This document shows positions 12,953-24,266 of a DNA stretch of 64,000 nt, in pieces. Positions within the stretch are counted from its first letter, which is position 1. Each line of letters opens with the position of its first letter. Source of the DNA: Nymphaea colorata. Lineage: Eukaryota > Streptophyta > Magnoliopsida > Nymphaeales > Nymphaeaceae. The DNA lies in assembly GCF_008831285.2 (NCBI RefSeq), contig NC_045140.1:11280505-11344504 (forward strand), read 5' to 3'. Under the pieces are notes generated by a model that worked only from the letters and a program-made list of their open reading frames with translations, was not told the DNA's origin and searched no databases. Position numbers and translations under genes: made by a program.

Positions 12953-13432
12953 TAGGTTCGGCTCCCATTAAACCTGCATCATTCAAAATATCCAACACGA
13001 ATTTTCTTTGACTTAGGATTATTCTTGATGGCACTCTTTTAACTTCTATACCAAGAAAATATTTAAGTATTCCCAAGTCCTTAATATGAAATTTGAAATC
13101 TATATATTGGTTAACCGAGGCAATACCTTGTTCATCATTCCATGCAATGATAATATCATCAACATATACAAGGACAATAATAATTTGTTTTTCATATTTT
13201 CGAGCAAATATAGTATAATCAGCCGACCATTGAATGAAACCAACATCTTTAAGTGCCGATGATAATAGCTTGTAAAAACAGTTGTGTGGCAATTGTTTGA
13301 GTCCATAAAGAGACTTATCAAGTCGGCACACGGTATTACTAGGAACTCTCCCTCACGAACAAGCCCTGGTGGAATGGCCATGTGTATTTTCTCATACAAT
13401 TCTTCATGTATAAGTGCATTACTAACATCCAT
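12909..13432 (-). pseudogene. Copia-1 reverse transcriptase, broken
   Basis: The minus-strand frame 13331-12909 begins CRLDKSLYGLKQ and contains the catalytic YVDD in VLVYVDDIII. KDLGILKYFLGIEV and LSQRKFVLDILNDAGL follow, all standard copia RT blocks. The upstream piece (DVSNALIHEELYEKIHMAIP) is in another frame at 13432-13340, so a frameshift separates it from the palm domain. Confidence 0.85.
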
Positions 13433-13761
13433 TTGATATAAATGCCTTAAATTGAAGCAAGAGCAAGAAGCATTTGCATGGTTGTCGATTTCGCAACCGG
13501 GGCAAATGTCTCGTTATATTGGAGGCCCCCTAGTTGAGTGTACCTTTTAGCTACAAGTTTAGCTTTGTAGCATTTGACGCTTCTATCCGATCACTTTTTT
13601 ATTTTATAAACCTAACAACAACCAATTGGATGTTTGTTTGGAAGTAAAGTAGTGAAAGACTTGTTCAAGTGCCCAAATCTCAACAACCATAGTACTTCAC
13701 CAATGTTGATACTCAACTACTTCCACATATGAGCTAGATTCAACATCACTCATGATAGAAG

Positions 13762-14382
13762 TTAAAAAAGCATAATGAGATTTAGAGAATTTGTGAACAG
13801 ATAGATAGTTGTGTATGAGATAGAAGGTACTAAGGATTGCTTATTTGAAGTAGATTTCTTAGGCCGTGAACTTGTAACCATCACATTAGAACACACATAA
13901 TCTTGAAGGTAAAATGGTGAATGACGAGTACAACTAGATTGGCATAGAGCAAGTGGGTTAAAAGGAGTTGGATCATGTAATGCAGATTGATGATCTGAAA
14001 AATGAGTTGCTGGCTGGATTTGAACACTATTGGTGGAGTCGTGAGGTTGGGTAGATGATGTAGACGATATTGGGGATGAGTATGCAGAAACACCATTCTC
14101 ACAAGTTGACATATATTTCTTGCCAAGATAGTCTTCTTGAGGATGAGGCAAAACGATATTGTTCAAATCATTTGCATGATATTTTTCAGTTAGAAATGAA
14201 AAATAACCCTCATAAAATGATATATGTCTACTTGTAAAAATTTGTTTGGTATCTAAATAAAAAACACGATACCCTTTTTTATTATGAGCATAACTTATAA
14301 GAACTCCTTTGTGAGCACGTGATGCAAACTTATGCATAGGATTTAAATTTTTGGCATAGCACAAGCATCCTAAAACATACAA
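13762..14382 (-). pseudogene. Copia-1 integrase C-terminal region
   Basis: The frame reads VLGCLCYAKNLNPMHKFASR and KGVLISYAHNKKGYRVFYLD. TRHISFYEGYFSF then follows, the conserved copia block after the integrase core, and a Ser/Thr/Pro-rich linker. It is separated by frameshifts from both the integrase core and the RT. Confidence 0.8.
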
Positions 14383-14672
14383 GACCTCATAATTGGGTTT
14401 TTTCTTGTAAGAAGTTCAAATGGAGACTTGTTATTTTAAAAGAGTTGATGGCATTCTATTAATTAAAAATGTCGCTATCAAAATACATTCTCCCCAAAAA
14501 TTAACTGGTAGGTTGGCTTGAAACCTAAGTGCTTGTGCCACCTATAGTAGATGACGATGCTTCCTCTCAACACGCCTATTTTGTTGTGGAATCCCATCAC
14601 ATGAGGTTTGATGCTATGATCATGAAAATACACTTGCATATTATGGGCTGTAAATTAAGCACCATTATCGGT

Positions 14673-15026
14673 TCAAATGAATTTTACATGGATATTAAAT
14701 TGAGTAAAAACAATGACACAAAAGCAAGTTAAACAAGAGAAAGTTTCAGATTTAAACCTCATCAAGAAAACCCAAGTAGATAGTGTAAAATCATCTATTA
14801 TGGTGAGAAAATAATGTGCTCTCGTGTGTGACGTCGTGGCATATCCTCTCCAAATGTCACAATGGATCAAAGCAAAAGGATCACTTGCTCTACTAGTCCT
14901 AGTTGGAGATGACAAGCAGGTAAACTTAGCTTTATGACAAGTATCACAAGAAAAATCATGCTTGGAAATGAAAATATTTTCATTCAAAGGAAAAGTCTTA
15001 TCAAATGAAGGATGTCCAAGTTTCAT
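14673..15026 (-). pseudogene. Copia-1 integrase N-terminal zinc-binding and core start
   Basis: The frame starts in the HHCC pre-integrase domain (KLGHPSF..., with CDTCHKAK as the paired cysteines). It runs into the core with HCDIWRGY and the catalytic-Asp block TIIDDFTLSTWVFLM. The rest of the core is lost to frameshifts near 14.4-14.7 kb. Confidence 0.8.
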
Positions 15027-15380
15027 ATGTCATATATGAGCCGTCTTATTATTAGGAGAAGCAAGCAAAGCATGTGAAGTAGAAGAGAGTAGAAGATAAT
15101 AAAGTCCACTGCTTAAGTTACTCACCCCAATCAGCTTCCTCGACAAAGGGTCCTGAAAAGCATAGCAGGTTGAAAAGAAAACAACAACACAATTAGTAGT
15201 CTTGGTAACCTTTAGAACTGATAGTAAGTTGTATTTAAAATCAGGAATGTATTGGGCGTCAGTAAGCTAAATACTGGTTGAAAGGTGGATTGTTCTAGTA
15301 ATATAGACTAGAGTTTGATGTCCATTTGGTAGGTTGATCACATGTGGTTTAGACATATTTCTAATAGTAAGTAGAAATGA
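15027..15380 (-). pseudogene. Copia-1 pol fragment upstream of integrase
   Basis: Minus-strand sequence between the zinc-binding domain and the PIF insertion belongs by position to the protease-integrase spacer. I see only scattered copia words and no open frame. Confidence 0.45.
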
Positions 15381-15396
15381 GGCCACGTTTGATGGC
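15381..15396 (+). repeat. PIF element left terminal inverted repeat
   Basis: GGCCACGTTTGATGGC is matched exactly by the right end at 23059-23074 in inverse orientation. It is preceded by the target duplication TGA. Confidence 0.85.
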
Positions 15397-15825
15397 ACCG
15401 ATTTTTTAGAGGGGGAACTTTTTCTACGGTAATTTTACCCTGAAAAAATGACAGAAGGGTAAAATTCCCTTCTTCTTGTTTCAGACCATGTTTGATGGTC
15501 TGGAACTTTTTTCCAAAGGAAAAAATGCCTAGTTTGTTAGGCAAGAAAATTTTTTCAAGGAAAAATTTTTTGACCGTTTTTTGTCATGGTCAAAAACTGC
15601 AATTGACCGTCCACCACCTACACATAGATATGCAATTCAGCCATGGAAAAAATATTTAAAGCCATTCAATAATAGAGTTATTACATAAAACCCTTTGTAA
15701 TGTACAACATAAACGCTAGAAAGTTGTAAACATCATCTATTAAAATTGATAACAAGCCATCCTCTATAAAACTGCACGAAAACCAGGAGAAGACAGGAAA
15801 AAAAGAAGGTTCCGTTAGATGATCC

Positions 15826-15921
15826 AATTACTTCATAGATTAAAACTTGCAAAACTGTGAATCCTGTCAACAAAACCGCGTGTGTTGAAAACGCTACATC
15901 GTTCAAAGCCACTGGAATCAT
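15826..15921 (-). pseudogene. Captured cystinosin-homologue exon fragment
   Basis: The minus strand reads MIPVALNDVAFSTHAVLLTG followed by FTVLQVLIYEV. This closely resembles the NDVAFS-HAVV...IYE block of plant and animal cystinosin, a PQ-loop lysosomal/vacuolar cystine exporter. Similarity stops near 15826, as expected at an exon edge. Only this one exon-sized piece is present, so it cannot encode a transporter. It lies between the PIF left end and the amino acid transporter fragment, in the same orientation as the latter. Confidence 0.75.
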
Positions 15922-16095
15922 CTACAAGTTATGGAATACAGAAACATTAGTTTAAACAAAGATTAATGCTCCTAAAACAAATCGTTAACGTTGTTTCCAA
16001 CACATGTTTTACATGTACAGGACAAAAAACAAGCAAATACATGATTACTAAATAATTCCAATGGTATGCAATCTCATTGGTTAACTATATTTTCA

Positions 16096-17003
16096 AGCTG
16101 CGAAGAACTTGCCTGGGAAAGGATTGAACCCAACAATGTTGCACAGAGAGCAGTAAGTAATTGCACCGGCAGTGATAATGTACCTAAAACAAAACGCAGA
16201 TGAATTAAGCCAACCACAGTCATTTGGCTAACCTACAAAAAACCACACGATTTCCATTAAAGCTGACTTACACTGTCCACTGCATCCCATGGCTGGAGAA
16301 AGCAGATGAAATTGGTGTGTCAGGATCCATTGCATAATAAGGCACCAAACCAACTATAACCACAGATACCTGCATGTACAAGACACAGCTAGGGATAAAA
16401 TCCCTTTCCAATTCCCAATGGCAAATCACGTTGTGGATTCTTCACCTGCAAGATAGGATGAGCGTCAAGCATGAAGTGAACTGACTACAAATATCAGGCT
16501 ATATTTACAATAAAAGCTTTGACTAACAAGTGCCTATGAAAGTTAATAACGAATTGTTTCTGCTATATCCAACTTCAAAAATTTTTGTCACATGGAATGA
16601 AGCAAAAATGGGTTGAATGACATTCATAATTATGTAAATAGCAATATACCTCCTCAGCCGTGTTTGCAACCGCATCAAAGCCTATATATGCAAAGAAAAC
16701 AGTAGCGGATCCAGCAAGCATCCCATTAACTCCAAAAGGAAAGTACCTAGAACCACAACAAGAACATAGATTAAATCTCCAGCTTCAACCACCTTCAACA
16801 AAACCAAGAAATGAATTGAGAATTTCTCATAAAAATAGTTCCAATGCATATAGGAGAAAAAGTTAAAAGTGCATAACCATCTAGAGTGCACTTTTCCCTT
16901 ACCCATTGGAAAGGGCATAACCAGGCCATCCACTTTGAAATCCAAGGACACTACCCGCTATGATGACAAAAATCATGACACAAACGTTTGCAGTGATAAA
17001 TGC
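16096..17003 (-). pseudogene. Captured cationic amino acid transporter (CAT) gene fragment with introns
   Basis: Four minus-strand exon pieces follow the plant CAT order. Piece A (17003-16903) reads ITANVCVMIFVIIAGS and GWPGYALSNG. Piece B (16746-16650) reads VNGMLAGSATVFFAYIGFDA followed by VANTAEE. Piece C (16445-16272) reads VKNPQRDLPLGIG, then after a frameshift VSVVIVGLVPYYAMDPDTP and SSAFSSHGMQW. Piece D (16183 to about 16096) starts VYIITAGAI and then diverges. GT donors and AG acceptors flank the junctions, so genomic DNA rather than cDNA was captured. CATs are 14-helix membrane permeases of the APC superfamily; this segment covers only a few helices and is frameshifted. Confidence 0.85.
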
Positions 17004-17147
17004 TGACCCAGAAAAGTGCACTCTTTAAATTAACATGTCCCAAACATAATTCTTACCAAAGGCTACTCTTGCGACCCCAGATACAATGGCCTGATTCAAG
17101 GAAGGTAGGGCCACAGGCCATCATCAAAATATGCATATAGGGATGGC

Positions 17148-17389
17148 GTACCTCAACTTCTTCGAAATACCACGACGACGGCTGGAGGCAGAGCAGCGGT
17201 AGTGGTGGAGAGCACGGCGAGCGGACGACGACTGGAGGCAGAGCAGCGGCGGTGGTGGAGAGCATGGCGAGCGGACGACGGCTGGAGGCTGAAGCGAATG
17301 ATGGTGATGAGGAAGCCCTAACGGGCAGAAAATTTGTCTCCGCCAAAAAGTCGGACCCTTCAGGGTCCGACTTTTTTCCAGGCCCATAA
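17148..17389. repeat. Internal copy of PIF subterminal module
   Basis: It aligns in direct orientation with 22713-22950, from GCGTACCTCAACTTCTTCG to the GTCGGACCCT hairpin. It contains two tandem units of about 60 bp built around GGCAGAGCAGCGG and GTGGAGAGCA words. The hairpin GTCGGACCCT-TC-AGGGTCCGAC sits at about 17356-17377. It breaks off at 17389, where the 22.7-kb copy continues to the terminus. It could mark the old right end of a smaller element. Confidence 0.65.
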
Positions 17390-17803
17390 GCAATCAACAA
17401 GAAAAGAAAGAGTTGATAACATATATACATTTATACAGAAACTTGGGCGGAATATACATTAAAGAGTATTGTCCAACATTCAAGTAGGTGCCCATATTGT
17501 TAGTTCACATCCAAAAAAGTATTGGTTACCCATCTAGTATATGAGTTTAAAGAGTATACATCCAAAAAACAAAACAGACAATCTTAAAATAGATGCTTCA
17601 TCTTCATTGTAATCTTCTTGTTCTTTGCTGCACTTTACAAAATAGATGCTTCATCACAAAACAAAATAGATGCTTCATCTTCGTTGTAATATATATGTTG
17701 ATGCTTCATCTTCGTTGTCCTATTTAAAAACAAAGTAGATGTCAAACATACATTAAACATTTAACTTGTTATACATCAACAAATAACTGATAAATGAACT
17801 TCG

Positions 17804-19148
17804 TTATAACTGATAAATGAACTTACTATTCAACTGATAATCTGTAAACATTTGACCTGTTATAGCTGTTCTCAGAAGATTGTTGCTTCCTCGTTGATGT
17901 GTTTGTCTTGCGATTTCTGGTTCGCTTAAGAAAACATTATCATTCGACTGAGTTTCTTCATCAACAAATTGTTCGGCATTCGGATTGTGTTCAATTATGA
18001 AGTTGTGCAGTACACACGTAGCAAGAACAATTTGAACTTGTTTTTTCAATGGATAGTGCACTTGCATTTTTAGTATTGGAAAACGTCCTTTCAACATGCC
18101 GAAAGTTCTTTCTACTACATTTCGTAGTGATGAATGCCTATGGTTGAATAATTCCTCTTGAGTTCTAGGTGTGCGTGCCCCTGGTGCACTAAATTCAGAC
18201 ATATGATATCGATGCCCTCGATAAGGTGTTAGCAAACCGACAATGTTTGGATAACCCCCATCAGCAAGATAATATTTTCCTACAAGTGAACACAAATTCG
18301 TAAAAGTTTGTGAAATGCCCATAAGAAGGTATGCAATGTTGAGTGGAAGTACGTACCTTCTGGCACAACAAATGGGTCAGTTGGATGATCAAGTGCATTG
18401 TATAATACTCTTGAGTCTGTTGCACTTCCTTCCCATCCCGCCAAGACGTAGTGGAATCGAGTGTCGAATCCAACTACAGCCATGACATTTTGAGAAATGA
18501 CTCCTTTTCTATTGCGAAATCTTGCTTGATCTGACGCTGAGACCCATGCAGGTACATGGGTGCCATCGATTGCACCTAAGCAATCCTATATAGTATATAT
18601 ACTGGTTAGACATATATGCACGTGTCATAAAATGTTTACGTTTATGAAAATACCTAAAAATATGGAAAAAATCTTTCAGATCGCCGAATACTACTTGGCA
18701 TCTCAATGTTGGGGCGCCGGATGAAATCCCTACCCAATATACATAATGCTCGTAGGACAAGGCTGACATATTTACTTATTGTTTGTCCAGAATGTTGAAA
18801 CGTATTCTGAGTTGCACGATTGCGTTCATTATGTCCAATGGTCAATAAAAATATAGCTACTTGTTCTTCTAGACTAATCTCACGAGCATCCTCCAATAAA
18901 TTCCTAGTTTTGAGAGTGGTACACAATGTCATATATGTGTGCCGATCCATGCGAAGTAAGTCCATACAATTTCTAGGATGACCTTCAAGCATGAGTTGAA
19001 CAAAAGAAGAACCAGCTTCTCGAAAGGGATGAACAATCCTCCTAGTATGAGGTAGTTGTCTTAACCAAAAAAAGATGAAGACGAACACTATCCGAATCAA
19101 ATAACACTCTAGTTCTTCGTCATCATAGAACATGTCGATGTCAGCCAT
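17804..19148 (-). pseudogene. PIF/Harbinger DDE transposase with one premature stop
   Basis: Three minus-strand exons: 19148-18654, 18585-18357 and 18279-17804, with GT..AG introns and frame kept, 399 residues in all. Exon 1 carries the N-terminal helical region (MDLLRMDRHTYMTLC, QTISKYVSLVLRAL). Exon 2 has GAIDGTH with catalytic D172. Exon 3 has YYLADGGYP with D248 and NVVERTFGMLKGRFPIL with E298, so the DDE triad is intact. Codon 165, the last of exon 1, is TAG after FFPYF, where relatives usually have lysine (FK-DC). This single stop probably inactivates it. The start at MADIDMFYDDEE is chosen because upstream sequence looks untranslated. It would cut and paste PIF ends in the nucleus. Confidence 0.85.
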
Positions 19149-19422
19149 TTCAACTAAACTGCATGAAACATAATAACAAAAAATATTGAAGAACATGTCG
19201 TGAAAAAAAGTGTACAAACAACCATTGCAAACATCATCCAAAAACAATGCATTTGCTAATACAGTCAACATGAATACTTAAAGAACATGAATACATAAAA
19301 AACAACCATTGCAAACTTCATCCAATAACACATAAGACACAAAATAATAGATGGAACATATATAAAATGAGCAATGTGCAACTAATGTACCGTTGAACAT
19401 ATAATTAACAATGAGTTCTTAC

Positions 19423-20420
19423 CTACGACCCATTCAGTTTACGTGTCAACCATGGCACCCGTTGTGAAGATGGAATATTGACGAAGATCATGGGGTTCGT
19501 GCCCTCAGCCAACAAATCAAAACTCTTCACATGTGTTTCAGAATCAATTTGTCCTGTCTCAACCAATTCTTGAAGTATTTCACAACACTGGACAAATTGA
19601 ACCCCTTTACTTCCATTTGTCATGGTATGCACATCGTCAGCAATACGGTGCAACAAATTATAGTATTCTTCATCATAGTCTGACCTGTTCCTTTTAGACC
19701 TATTTGTAGTCCTGTTGGTTGTCATGGTGGGATGTTGAGGTGTAGGAGTTGCAGATGTTGGCGATTGTATTGAAGGACTATCTTCATGAAGCATCTGTGT
19801 GAATGATTGTGTATTTTCAGGTTCCATGTGAAATGGAGTCGATTGGGAAGCAGGTGTTGTTGGGAATGGTTCAATAATATCCTCTAATAACATGCTGTTG
19901 CACGTGTCTGCTGTGTTCCCAGTTGCGTGAGAATCACCAAATATCTCAAGAAACTCATCATAGTATCTCCAAAACTTTGGTCCTTTGTACTTTTTTCTAT
20001 TAGGGTATTTCTGAAAAAATTTTAATAGGTTCAACATTTACAGAAAAAAAGACACGTAAGACAAAACCTAAAATTACGATTTCTTTAACATACCTCAATG
20101 TACTCACTCCAAACCTGGGGGTCAACTTCAATGCATTTGTTAGTAGGGTCATATCCAAACCCGCTTGTGTTCATCATTTCCTTCAACACTGTCAAGTTTG
20201 GTTTTGCATATTTCAGTTTATTTTTTATTTTGTCCTTAGTGAAGTCCCTTCCGAAGCGGTCTATCATGCTTCTTTCTATTGCTGTGTATGCTTTTGCCTT
20301 CAAACCTCCACCAGACTTCATACCAGGAATGCGTGATTGCTCCAAAAGAAGCTGGACTAAGTAGTCCATTTGTGCTTCAGTCCATGTAAGATTCTCCCTT
20401 GATGTACCACTATCCTCCAT
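19423..20420 (-). CDS. PIF-associated Myb/SANT-like DNA-binding protein (ORF1)
   Basis: Two exons (20420-20094, 20010-19423) joined across a GTATGT...TTTCAG intron give about 304 residues without a stop. Residues 11-100 form a Myb/SANT-like domain with NLTWTEAQMDYLVQLLLEQS and DRFGRDFTKDKIKNKLKYAK. This is followed by WSEYIEKYPNRKKYKG, which spans the splice site, and FWRYYDEFLEIFG. The middle is Ser/Thr/Pro-rich. This is the second gene of PIF/Harbinger elements, whose product helps the transposase reach the nucleus and bind the ends. It lies just upstream of the transposase in the same orientation. The frame looks intact, unlike its partner's. Confidence 0.82.
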
Positions 20421-22712
20421 GTTAATGATTTGCACAATATTCCTTCACAACTACAACATTGAATATGAAAACGTATGTGTAAACAAAATTGACAATACTA
20501 ACTTGCATTTTCAATTGTAAGAATAATGACTGGCCAATAACAAACAGTTTTTTTATCACACATGCACGTGCATTAATAAACCAATAAATTAAAATGTGAA
20601 TTTTCATCAAAAATATTTAAAATATGCCAGTTCTGCTCAAATGAATTTTCATCAAAATTTTTAATATCAAACAACTATACTACTATGGGTACAGAGGTTG
20701 GTGGTAGGAAAAATATGTAAAAGATGCAAAGACCCCATTGATACCAACGTTTATCATTCATATTGATCTCGATGAGCAATACAAAATATTGCTGGTTTTC
20801 AGATTTTTTCGGGATCAACTAGGTGAATGTCTATCATATCCAGTTTCTTTGAGCAGAACTGGCATTATGGATGACCAATAAATTATAGCTGAGGCGACAA
20901 GCAAGAAATAAAAGTCAGAATTGAAGAAAAAAATTTTTAAACGCAGGTTTGAGTGTATGAAACTATGAATGTATAAGGAATCATGTCTACGTATCCAGGA
21001 ACAGAATTCTTGTTTCGGCTAGAAGGCTAACCTTGCTGATATTTAAAGGATTGGCAGAGTCATGTTCAAGAAAAAAAGCATGTTTCAAAAGTTCATGTAA
21101 CTAGAAAGTTCAGATATTTTAAAGAAGAAAGCATGGCTCAGACATTATTCTGCTTTGATAAAATGTATTGCTCCAAGGAAAGCCAGTTTTCAATATACTT
21201 CCAACATAAGCAGATTTAGGTGAATGTTCAAAGTCTGCGTGCAACATAAGATTCTAGGAATTCATTACCAGGTTGGAGAAAGGGAGGTCGCAGTGATTGG
21301 TAACGGGCGTCAACTTCATGAATGTATAAAAATTATTCAATCTCCTGTTGCACTGCTATGGGCAATACCCCAATCATCTCTGCCTTGCCTCTTCTCCCTC
21401 CTCCCTCTCTCAACCAGTTTATAGGACAAGATGAACTCCTAATGGGTCCCCTTCCACGTCAATGAAAACAGGACAAGGTGGGACTGCAGGTTCCATTCCA
21501 CTAACTCTCAAAGAGATGTCCCAAAGTTGAAGTTAATAGGTTTGGTAATGAGGTCCTATGGGGCCTGGAAGAATGTGAATGAGACGATCATATCTAAATC
21601 TACCAGTTGTTCTGGCGCATTGAGATCTTAAGAAATCAGATAGAAAACCAAATCCAGGAGAGCTGACTTTTATATATGATTCAATTCCTAAATTATGTTG
21701 AAAAGTTCTTAAAACAAGAACAGATATCAGCAGAAAAACCTTCTCGAGTACCCTACAACAACATCTTACAGCCTATAATGAAACTGAACTGTGGGAGTTA
21801 GCAGGATTAGAATTCTAACAAGGTACTTCTCTCTTCATAATAGCAGTGAGCATTAAATGGGTCTCCAAACCGCTGAATGAGACATATTTTTTTTATTGTT
21901 ATCAGAAGAAAAATGGATACTAGTGGGGACAGTTTCGTGCATTTAAGAAGAGGGTCACACTTGGGGACCAATGCTACCGGGGGAAATTAGATAAAGTCTG
22001 TCATAGCATTATGTAATATTTGCACACAAGATTCTTACATCTGCCAAAAGCCCAAAACACGGTGACAGACTTCATAAATGTGGTGAAGCTATGTGCTAAG
22101 CATACCAGCATTAAGACAGATGAAAAAGAAAAACAGAAACCAACGAAAGAAGTATACAAAAAGCCCATGCCAAAAGGCAGAATGAGTTATTATCTTCATG
22201 TAGGGAAACCCAACCCAACTCAATGAAGAATCGGAAAAGAAAGAAATAAGTGAACAACAAAAGCCCATGACAAAGAAGAGCAGTTAACAAACGAACCATG
22301 AGGTTTGAACGGTGAAAATATAAAATATATCAAAAAGAAGCAAAAGAGGGGATGGCAACTTCTCCTACTTTTATCTGAAACAATCCAAGCTCAAAATTTC
22401 TGAGAGGAAAAGAGGGAAACAGTAGAGGGGGATGTGGAAGACATGGAGGGAATGAACGAGGGGAATGAATATATATAAAGAGGAAAAAACAGAGAGAGCA
22501 AGAGATAGCGAGGGTTATCTGCAAAGACAATCATGGAAAGAAAGCAGGATAAAAAGCGTTTTGGGCGTTTGCATGATGATGATGATCATAAAGGGGATGC
22601 CGAGCATGGCGTCAGACTCATCACCATCATCACATGCCTCCCTGTCCTCTGAACATAAAATCTTCATCATCATAGAATAGGGAGAACGCAGAATAGGGAG
22701 AGAGACAACAGC
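20421..22712. other. PIF element interior without recognised gene
   Basis: About 2.3 kb upstream of the Myb-like gene. I recognise no domain. On the minus strand 22690-22320 looks like a leader or promoter stretch (pyrimidine-rich, with a TATATATA run near 22470), either the element's own promoter or captured host DNA. Confidence 0.4.
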
Positions 22713-22950
22713 GTACCTCAACTTCTTCGGAAGACCACGACGGCTCAACTGGGCAGAGCAGCGGCGGTGGTGGAGAGCACAGCGAGCGGTCGGGCGAGAG
22801 GCAGAGCAGCGGCGGTGGTGGAGAGCACAGCGAGCGGTCAGGCGAGTGACCAAACAGGATCAAGAGTGAGGAGGAAGCCCTAACGGGCAAAAAATTTATC
22901 TGCGCAAAAAAGTCGGACCCTGGAGGGTCCGACTTTTTTCCAGGGAAAAA
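22713..22950. repeat. PIF right subterminal module with hairpin
   Basis: A direct copy of 17148-17389. Two tandem GC-rich units (GGCAGAGCAGCGGCGGTGG) lie at about 22753-22840. A perfect inverted repeat AAAAAGTCGGACCCT / AGGGTCCGACTTTTT with a 2-base loop is at about 22904-22935. Confidence 0.7.
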
Positions 22951-23058
22951 TTACCCTGGATCAAACTTTTTACCCGGAAAAAGTTACCGGTGTTTGATAA
23001 CACCGGTTGAAATCGTACATTTTTTTCATGTTTTTCCTCTTCAACAGTCTTTCCCCCA

Positions 23059-23074
23059 GCCATCAAACGTGGCC
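23059..23074 (-). repeat. PIF element right terminal inverted repeat
   Basis: The reverse complement is identical to the left end over 16 bases, then diverges. TGA follows at 23075-23077. Confidence 0.85.
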
Positions 23075-23077
23075 TGA

Positions 23078-24211
23078 GGTATCATGTGGTCTGAGGCTCT
23101 GGTGTTGATAAACCAAGGAAAATGAGATGTAAATGATTGTTTACCTGCAAGATTTTCAACACCTGGTGAAGTATCAACATTCAACTAAAATGCTAATTAA
23201 CTGACCTAATCTTCGGTAAGTTGGGACAAAACAACACTGACCTTTATGTTGTTTGCCGACATTCCTCCCTGTTGCTCTTTTTCAATTTTAGAAGAATCAG
23301 ACATTGAACCTACAGCCTTAGGGTGATTTGGAGGGTAGCCTGAAGCACATAATAACAAGACTTTATGTGACCAAACATTCCACAATGATCACATTTTGGT
23401 CAAGGACGATTGCAAGTAGCATTAGACAACCTTGCATGATTATTTTTGATGAAAGGAGCAGGAGAAGACTTGGTTGCAAGAGCTACGTTATTGGAGCCAA
23501 AAATTTGAGGAGTGAGAAGACATTGAGTCTCCTCTTGAAGCAGCATAGAATAAACCTTATTTATGTTGGGTAGGTGGTCGATAACAATAATCTGACTCTG
23601 CAAAAAGTGCTAAAGTTTTCATTTAACCCTTTTAAGAACTAATAGACTTTTTCACGATCTTGACATGAATGAAACTCTTTGAATGCACCATAGGTACATG
23701 CATGCATAGTTGAATAAGATGCAAGTTCATCCCAAAAAGTTTTGAGAGTAGTAAAGTAGACAACCAATGAATTTTGTTCTTGTCGTAAATCAGATACCAT
23801 CTTCTTCAATTGATAAATACAAGTAGCATTACCTTGAGAGAACCAAACTTGAAGATCTATCCAAACATCATGAGCTTCACTGACATAGATGATGTTGTTC
23901 GCAATTTCCTTGGATAATGAATTAAGAAGTCATGAATGAACCAAGTCATTACAACAAACCCATGCCACATAGTCTGAACTTGTGGTTGCTGGTTTTAGAA
24001 TAGAACCATTAACAAATCGAAACTTGTTCTTGGTACTAAGGGCCATCTTCATGGCCCATCGCCAAGTCGAGTAGTTATTCTCAACAAGTGGGTTGGTCAT
24101 GAAAATGGCACGAGAATTATCAGAATGGTGCAAGAAGAAAGGAGATTGATTCTGATCACCAAAAACATCAGCCCGATCAATAGGTGGAATAGAAGAGCTC
24201 TCAATGGCCAT
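23078..24211 (-). pseudogene. Copia-1 gag and protease start, broken
   Basis: From the ATG at 24211 the minus-strand frame reads the copia Gag N-terminus: a DUF4219-like LHHSDNSRAIFMTNPL, then NYSTWRWAMKMALSTKNKF and VNGS. It stops at 23930. Near 23350-23420 a zinc-knuckle-like CDHCGMFGHIKSC is visible, one residue shorter than the usual CCHC spacing. The PIF element lies just downstream at 23074. Confidence 0.75.
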
Positions 24212-24266
24212 GTGATGAGCTGTGGTGGGTGGTATCTCTCTTTGTCTCAAAGATGCTCCGATACCA

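Larger units (their letters stand above)
15381..23074 (-). mobile_element. PIF/Harbinger DNA transposon carrying host-gene fragments
   Basis: The 7694-bp element has perfect 16-bp terminal inverted repeats (GGCCACGTTTGATGGC at 15381-15396; its complement ends at 23074). A 3-bp target duplication, TGA, lies at 15378-15380 and 23075-23077. A 3-bp duplication and GTTTGAT-type ends fit PIF/Harbinger. Inside, on the minus strand, are the two genes of this superfamily: a DDE transposase (19148-17804) and a Myb/SANT-like protein (20420-19423). The left 2 kb holds fragments of two host genes. Subterminal modules at 17148-17389 and 22713-22950 are direct repeats. The element sits inside Copia-1 pol. 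Confidence 0.88.

Noticed and set aside
17053-17430. 125-residue minus-strand frame as a gene
   Set aside because: It is the translation of the GC-rich tandem subterminal module, which is repeated at 22.7 kb.
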